DNA of 64,000 nt from Amoebidium appalachense (lineage: Eukaryota; Ichthyosporea), in contig CAVNZM010000005.1 in the NCBI GenBank assembly GCA_963693365.1, forward strand, positions 558,001-622,000. Direction: 5' to 3'. Both the position numbers and the translations under genes were made by a program. Below, in pieces: positions 61,777 through 64,000 of this stretch. The notes under the pieces are model-generated. The model saw nothing but the letters and a program-made list of their open reading frames with translations, was not told where the DNA came from and did no database searches. Position 1 is the first letter of the stretch. Each line of letters begins with the position of its first letter.

Positions 61777-62081
61777 GTAACTTAGAGGTTTCTCTGTGAG
61801 ACTTTATTATTTGCTGACTTGCATTGACTGGCCCGCCGGGACCTTTATATACTTGTGGTCTGGCTCACTGGAATGTTACATACTATTCCCGATTGGTCTA
61901 CCCGCCGCTATGGATCTAGTCGCTACCAATCAAAGCACTCCAATAGAATCTTCTAGACTCTTCTAGATCTATCCTGATCTATCGTGAACCTATCCACCAG
62001 TTTATCCCGAATATCTCGAATATTCCCGATCACTAGTGCTACGCTAACGCAGGGCATACCGGATGGCTATCCTGTTCGACA
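61777..62081 (-). repeat. 5' LTR of the copia element
   Basis: 305 bp, ends TGTCGAAC at 62081; TATATAAA promoter core on the minus strand near 61843-61851. Confidence 0.93.
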
Positions 62082-62087
62082 CTCACA

Positions 62088-62924
62088 ATGCCAACTTGCG
62101 CGGCTAACTACTGCAAAAATGACGAAGAAACAGTCTCTCCCAAAGATCCTACCAGGAAGATAAAGCATTTTACTGTTCCATATGGATGCAAACCAAATGT
62201 ATTGGCTAGGAGGCATGCTTGGTTAAATGCTATAGGCAGGCAGGAGCAAACAAAGTATGAGCGGAAACAAATAGCAGAACACACAAAGCAAGCACCCCCC
62301 GACCCAGACACACACACAGACACAAGGCCAAAGGCCTCGGATGGGACAGACGTAAATACAGACACAACCACTACTGAGACACACACAGCTGACACACAAT
62401 CCGAAAATGCCAATGACTCGGCTGTGCCAGCTGAGTAGTCGGCACAAGAACCACAACCAAAGAGGAAACGGGGGCAACCGAAGGTGGAAGTCCCCTGGCC
62501 ACTGGCTATCCTTAAGCAACTGGTTGTATGCGAGGCACATTTCACCGATGATGATATTACTGCTAAGAATGGAAAACTGAAATTAACAAAGGATGCATGT
62601 CCCATCCGAATGGAACTAGACCCGATGTACAGAGAGAAGGTACAGCTATTGAGGGAGGAAAGGGCCAATAGTCATATGCAAGCTGTAGGAATGGATGCCT
62701 CAGATAATGAGCAAACACGGAAACGAGCGAGGGAGCGGGGGGAGACGAGCAGTGAGAGGGCTTTTGGGCGCATGAAAAATTATCGGCTGTTTAGCAATCA
62801 GGTGCAGATGTCGATGGTAGGCACCCATTGGATGGTAGCTAAGGCTGTGGCTTTCTTGTGTAACATGCAAGAGCCACTATATAAGGATATGGTGGGGCCC
62901 GGGCACACCAAAAGCATGGTGTAG
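62088..62924 (+). pseudogene. THAP plus PIF/Harbinger (ISL2EU-type) transposase remnant, core deleted, internal TAG
   Basis: ATG at 62088, 6 bp after the copia element. One frame runs to 62924 with a single TAG at 62436-62438. The N-terminus has the first zinc ligands of a THAP finger (MPTCAANYCKN) and WLNAIGR. The matching VVCEAHF (C-x2-H-F) appears about 130 codons later, because a Thr/Asp/His-rich insertion containing the TAG splits the finger. The C-terminus ERAFGRMKNYRLFSNQVQMS plus VAFLCNMQEPL is the end of an ISL2EU-type DDE domain. The central DDE core is absent. Either an internally deleted transposase or a decayed copy; its promoter side is cut off by the copia element. Confidence 0.65.
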
Positions 62925-62967
62925 AATTTTCGTTTTCGATTGCCTCTCCCTAAAGCCCCCTTCTCTG

Positions 62968-62969
<2 letters not shown>

Positions 62970-63052
<83 letters not shown>
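62970..63052 (+). repeat. T40-G43 compound homopolymer
   Basis: About 40 T followed directly by about 43 G. One of at least ten such T-then-G (or C-then-A) junctions in the window. Confidence 0.95.
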
Positions 63053-63883
<831 letters not shown>

Positions 63884-64000
63884 CTACAAGGTCAGGCTTG
63901 TACTACATGATTGGGCCAATTCTTCTACACTTGGTCCTACTATCCGCCTCTTTTTCGTACCATCTGCATATTGCATCTCTATAACCTCTTCACCCTCATC
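63884..64000 (-). CDS. Possible C-terminal end of a minus-strand gene (partial)
   Basis: From the window edge a minus-strand frame of 38 codons ends in TAG (63884-63886): acidic then basic, with EEVIEMQYADGTKKRRIVG. It looks like genuine protein composition, but no family is recognised. The plus strand is also open here after a possible acceptor CATTCCAG (about 63829), reading …YKCTEPYKVRLVLHDW…, so the strand is uncertain. Confidence 0.3.
   Translation of the reverse strand, partial: DEGEEVIEMQYADGTKKRRIVGPSVEELAQSCSTSLTL

Larger units (their letters stand above)
54435..62081 (-). mobile_element. Ty1/copia retrotransposon, minus strand, interrupted by a nested LTR element
   Basis: Flanked by CTCAC on both sides (54430-54434, 62082-62086), a perfect 5-bp target duplication. 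LTRs 54435-54740 and 61777-62081 look identical. Ends are TGTCGAAC…GTTACA on the coding strand, with a TATATAAA core promoter in each LTR (minus strand, near 61851). A purine tract GTGGGGG precedes the 3' LTR. Domain order is Gag, protease, integrase, reverse transcriptase, RNase H, the copia order. Pol is broken by a frameshift (about 58297-58345), the insertion 55470-58168 and an in-frame TGA at 55066-55068. Confidence 0.94.

Noticed and set aside
62970-63052. Telomere-like T/G sequence
   Set aside because: It is one block of T followed by one block of G, not a short tandem T-G unit.

Overview
The window is eukaryotic nuclear DNA, probably from an intron-rich protist. A unicellular relative of animals such as an ichthyosporean would fit, because there are THAP-domain transposases, GT-AG introns in every gene and a canonical eukaryotic poly(A) polymerase; the assignment is a guess. 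Simple sequence dominates: homopolymers of 20-60 G or C, long CA/TG and CT microsatellites, compound T-then-G homopolymers and several minisatellites. Most open frames are artefacts of these repeats. Gene models were assembled by matching splice sites, reading phase and family similarity by eye.

Left part (1-39.2 kb), host genes. A possible last exon of a HEAT-repeat protein (1136-1231) is followed by a 4-exon carnosine-synthase-like ATP-grasp gene (3514-6395) and a 2-exon histidine-phosphatase gene (7486-9116) with an apparent frame break. A canonical poly(A) polymerase follows, with about 15 exons over 12.5 kb (10757-23239); its introns hold a 42-bp and a 56-bp minisatellite. Next are a 3-exon LYR-motif protein (25636-27428), a J-domain protein (29418 to at least 33238) and, on the minus strand, a complete 4-exon DUF4442/hotdog gene (39191-36230). 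The genes look like unrelated housekeeping functions with no operon logic. A recurring feature is 3' splice sites preceded by CA repeats instead of a pyrimidine tract.

Right part (39.6-62.9 kb), a nest of transposons. A P-superfamily-like DNA transposon (39595-42696) has an 8-bp target duplication and a THAP transposase without a recognisable catalytic core. It abuts a long inverted-repeat (foldback) element (42703-53064) whose CT-rich interior received a Ty3/gypsy chromodomain retrotransposon (43529-51899). Further right a Ty1/copia element on the minus strand (54435-62081, duplication CTCAC) was itself hit by a non-autonomous LTR element (55470-58168, duplication ACTAA). The copia element sits 6 bp upstream of the ATG of a second THAP transposase remnant of PIF/Harbinger (ISL2EU) type (62088-62924). 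The copia primer-binding site matches the anticodon arm of initiator tRNA-Met, which implies half-tRNA priming. The gypsy and nested elements share a different, non-CCA primer site. The right end is simple repeat plus a possible partial coding end.
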